Source: 'Nostoc azollae' 0708
GTDB lineage: Bacteria > Cyanobacteriota > Cyanobacteriia > Cyanobacteriales > Nostocaceae
Reading direction: 5' to 3'
Length of the DNA stretch: 64,000 nt
NCBI RefSeq assembly: GCF_000196515.1
Contig: NC_014248.1
Coordinates: forward strand, 3,662,001 to 3,726,000
How positions within the stretch are numbered: position 1 is the first letter of the stretch; each line of letters opens with the position of its first letter. The position numbers and the translations under genes are program-made. This document shows, piece after piece, positions 62,205 through 64,000 of this stretch. A model generated the notes under the pieces. That model had not been told where the DNA came from. It made no database searches and worked only from the letters and a program-made list of their open reading frames with translations.

Positions 62205-62319
62205 CAGGACTTGTGTAGTCTATGGTATGCCCAAAGCCGCAGTGGAAGTAGGTGCAGCGGTCCAGATTTTACCAGTTGAGGTGATCCCACAAGCTTGTAC
62301 AAAATCTTTAAATAAGTAG
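62205..62319 (+). pseudogene. CheB-type methylesterase C-terminal remnant
   Basis: An open stretch reads CVVYGMPKAAVEVGAAVQIL and PVEVIPQAC with a stop at 62317-62319. The VYGMPxAAxExGA pattern is the last part of the CheB methylesterase domain. No other part of a cheB gene is visible upstream. Confidence 0.5.
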
Positions 62320-62431
62320 GCTATTTCCCCAAATAGATGATTTTAAAATAATGATATAAATACATGGATAAGGGTTTAGCATTCATTGCTAAACCCCTAC
62401 ATAATATATTGCTTTCTGCGTACTAAAATGC

Positions 62432-63034
62432 CTACTGCCAAACGTAGATAAGCAGAAATAAAATAATCCAGATAACATCAACAAAGTGCCAGAACAAGGA
62501 AGTTGAATTAACACCAAAGTGACCTGTATCGTAATTACCGGGAATGAAAGAACGAATTAAAATCATGCATTGCAACAAAATCCCGGTCAAGACGTGCAAA
62601 CCGTGAAACCCAGTTAACAGGTAAAACATCCCGCCAAAAGTACCGGAAGTAAAGCCAAATTTTAATTCACTCCATTCCACAGATTGACCATATAAAAAGT
62701 AGCTACCCATCACTATTGTAGCCAACAAAAACAGGCGAAATCCTTGTAAATTTTGGCGCTGTAGGCATCTTTCAGCGAAGTAAATTACAAAGCTACTAGA
62801 AACCAGAATAATTGTGTTAATTGTAGGTGCTATAGTTTCTAATCCCTCAACACCAGCAGGTAGCCAGTTAACTGTTGTGGTTTTGTAGATAATATAGCCA
62901 GCGAAGAAACTTAAAAAGATGACGCTTTCTGATAACAGAAAGATAATAAAACCAAACATTTTACTACCTTCTTCATCGTGTTCATGTTCATGGGCAACAT
63001 GATGCAATTCCTCACGGTTAATAGAACTATCCAT
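62432..63034 (-). CDS. ctaE: Cytochrome c oxidase subunit III
   Basis: About 200 residues; start at 63034 (MDSSINREELHHVAHEHEHD) behind AGGAG, rather than the ATG 27 bases upstream. Five membrane helices, starting with FGFIIFLLSESVIFLSFFAG. FYLLTGFHGLHVLTGI and SLFWHFVDVIWIILFLLIY are the usual conserved helices. Part of the aa3-type oxidase, in thylakoid and/or plasma membrane. It follows ctaD with a 190-bp gap. Intact. Confidence 0.9.
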   Translation of the reverse strand: MDSSINREELHHVAHEHEHDEEGSKMFGFIIFLLSESVIFLSFFAGYIIYKTTTVNWLPAGVEGLETIAPTINTIILVSSSFVIYFAERCLQRQNLQGFRLFLLATIVMGSYFLYGQSVEWSELKFGFTSGTFGGMFYLLTGFHGLHVLTGILLQCMILIRSFIPGNYDTGHFGVNSTSLFWHFVDVIWIILFLLIYVWQ

Positions 63035-63225
63035 TGGTGAAATTCTCCTTTTGAGTTTCAAACGCAGGGTTATAAAAACAGAGCAGGTATTTAGGACATC
63101 AACTAATCCTAAGAATTAGATACTAAAAGACTTTTAGCACTGTCACTTGTGACCTGTTACCTGCTATAAAAGCAGAGGGTACGCAGAGGTTTTCTGTGTC
63201 CTTCTTTTTCTCTGTATTATTCTGG

Positions 63226-64000
63226 CTAGTTTAATGTTGTATGGTTTTCTAGGTTAGCGGTTAATGGTTCTGATTTCCCGTAACCGTAGGGTTCACTAAT
63301 AATGATGGGAATTTCTTCAAAATTCTCAACAGAAGGAGGTGAAGAAATCAGCCATTCTAAACCAATTGCTCTCCAAGGATTATCAGGTGCTTTTTCACCT
63401 TGCGTCCAAGAAACCAAAATATTGAATATGAAGGGTAAGGTGGACATTCCTAATAAGAATGCACCAAGACTAGCGAGAACATTCCAAAATGTATATTCTG
63501 GTACGTAAGAAGCAACTCGCCGTAACATCCCTTGCAAACCTAATGGGTGCATGGGTAAGAAGTTTAAGTTAGTACCAATGAATGCTAACCAAAAATGAAT
63601 TTGTCCCCAACCATCATTAAACATCCTTCCTGTCATTTTGGGGAACCAATGATAGATGGCTGCATACATTCCCATTGTCACTGTTCCGTACAGAACATAA
63701 TGGAAATGACCTACTACAAAATAGGTGTTATTAACGTGAATATCTACTGGTATAGAAGAAAGCATAATTCCTGTGATACCAGCAAAAATAAACATGATTA
63801 AACCACCCAAAGCAAACATCATTGGTGTGGTTAATCTAATTTTTCCACCCCAAATTGTTGCTACCCAAGCAAATACTTTAATCCCTGTAGGAATGGAAAC
63901 AAACATGGTTGTGAACATGAAAATTAACCGCATCCAGTCAGGGGTACCACTAACGTACATATGGTGTACCCAAACAATGGCACTAACTACGGCAATTAAC
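63226..64000 (-). CDS. ctaD: Cytochrome c oxidase subunit I (5' part outside window)
   Basis: The frame is open to the right edge, so only the C-terminal 258 residues are present. VWVHHMYVSGTPDWMRLIFM has the HH copper-B ligands, and YFVVGHFHYVLYGTVTMGMY has the two histidines that bind haem a and a3. The last helices and a hydrophilic tail end at 63226. With ctaE it forms part of a ctaCDE operon; ctaC should lie beyond the window. No lesion in the visible part. Confidence 0.95.
   Translation of the reverse strand, partial: LIAVVSAIVWVHHMYVSGTPDWMRLIFMFTTMFVSIPTGIKVFAWVATIWGGKIRLTTPMMFALGGLIMFIFAGITGIMLSSIPVDIHVNNTYFVVGHFHYVLYGTVTMGMYAAIYHWFPKMTGRMFNDGWGQIHFWLAFIGTNLNFLPMHPLGLQGMLRRVASYVPEYTFWNVLASLGAFLLGMSTLPFIFNILVSWTQGEKAPDNPWRAIGLEWLISSPPSVENFEEIPIIISEPYGYGKSEPLTANLENHTTLN

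Overview
The window comes from a filamentous, heterocyst-type cyanobacterium. Evidence: HIP1-type GCGATCGC octamers scattered through genes (near 448, 5709, 16383, 34035, 52866, 59936), an allophycocyanin gene, a Mg-chelatase H homologue, a thylakoid-type thioredoxin (TxlA), short tandemly repeated heptamers, and a type I-D CRISPR-Cas locus of cyanobacterial type. The unusual feature is erosion: about half the non-core genes carry frameshifts, internal stops or insertions. This fits a reduced or symbiotic Nostocales genome such as the Azolla cyanobiont; that assignment is inference.

Layout. 1-6.7 kb: trpE (5' end off the window), broken miaE and Rpn/DUF4351 genes, two SDR reductases, an NTF2-like exported protein and murG. 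6.7-11.1 kb: a C5-cytosine methyltransferase gene split by an IS1634-like element that itself carries a second IS. 11.8-12.7 kb: two small conserved genes. 12.7-15.3 kb: a decayed IS66 element interrupted by an IS630 element. 15.4-22.1 kb: txlA, a NIL/4Fe-4S ferredoxin, a CHAD protein, several decayed genes, and an amidase. 22.3-28.9 kb: bchH-like gene, nagA, a TnpB remnant and purE. 29.6-32.7 kb: an ammonium transporter gene destroyed by a MITE, an IS, a 7-bp duplication and point lesions.

32.9-38.2 kb is a sulfate-uptake region: NIL protein, cysW, cysT and sbpA are intact, and a second, divergent sbp gene is broken by a MITE. 38.3-47.5 kb holds a double-glycine-leader-like peptide gene, a one-spacer CRISPR remnant, a second IS66 copy, and a collapsing type I-D locus: intact cas6, broken csc1, csc2 and cas10d, and a divergent WYL regulator split by an IS5 element. 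cas3, cas4, cas1 and cas2 are not seen. 47.5-64 kb is mostly housekeeping: a broken TspO-like gene, Ap4A phosphorylase, a cysteine-desulfurase-like enzyme, recN, asnS, a decayed TnpB, an anti-sigma-type ATPase, rlmD-like methyltransferase, apcD, and ctaE/ctaD (ctaD runs off the right edge).

The most informative structures are three small repeat families that behave like MITEs. Two of them sit inside broken genes (amt and sbp2), so the interrupted reading frames show the target-site duplications. Core metabolism (tryptophan, purine, cell wall, respiration, translation, DNA repair, pigment) is kept, while defence, nutrient uptake and tRNA-modification genes are being lost.
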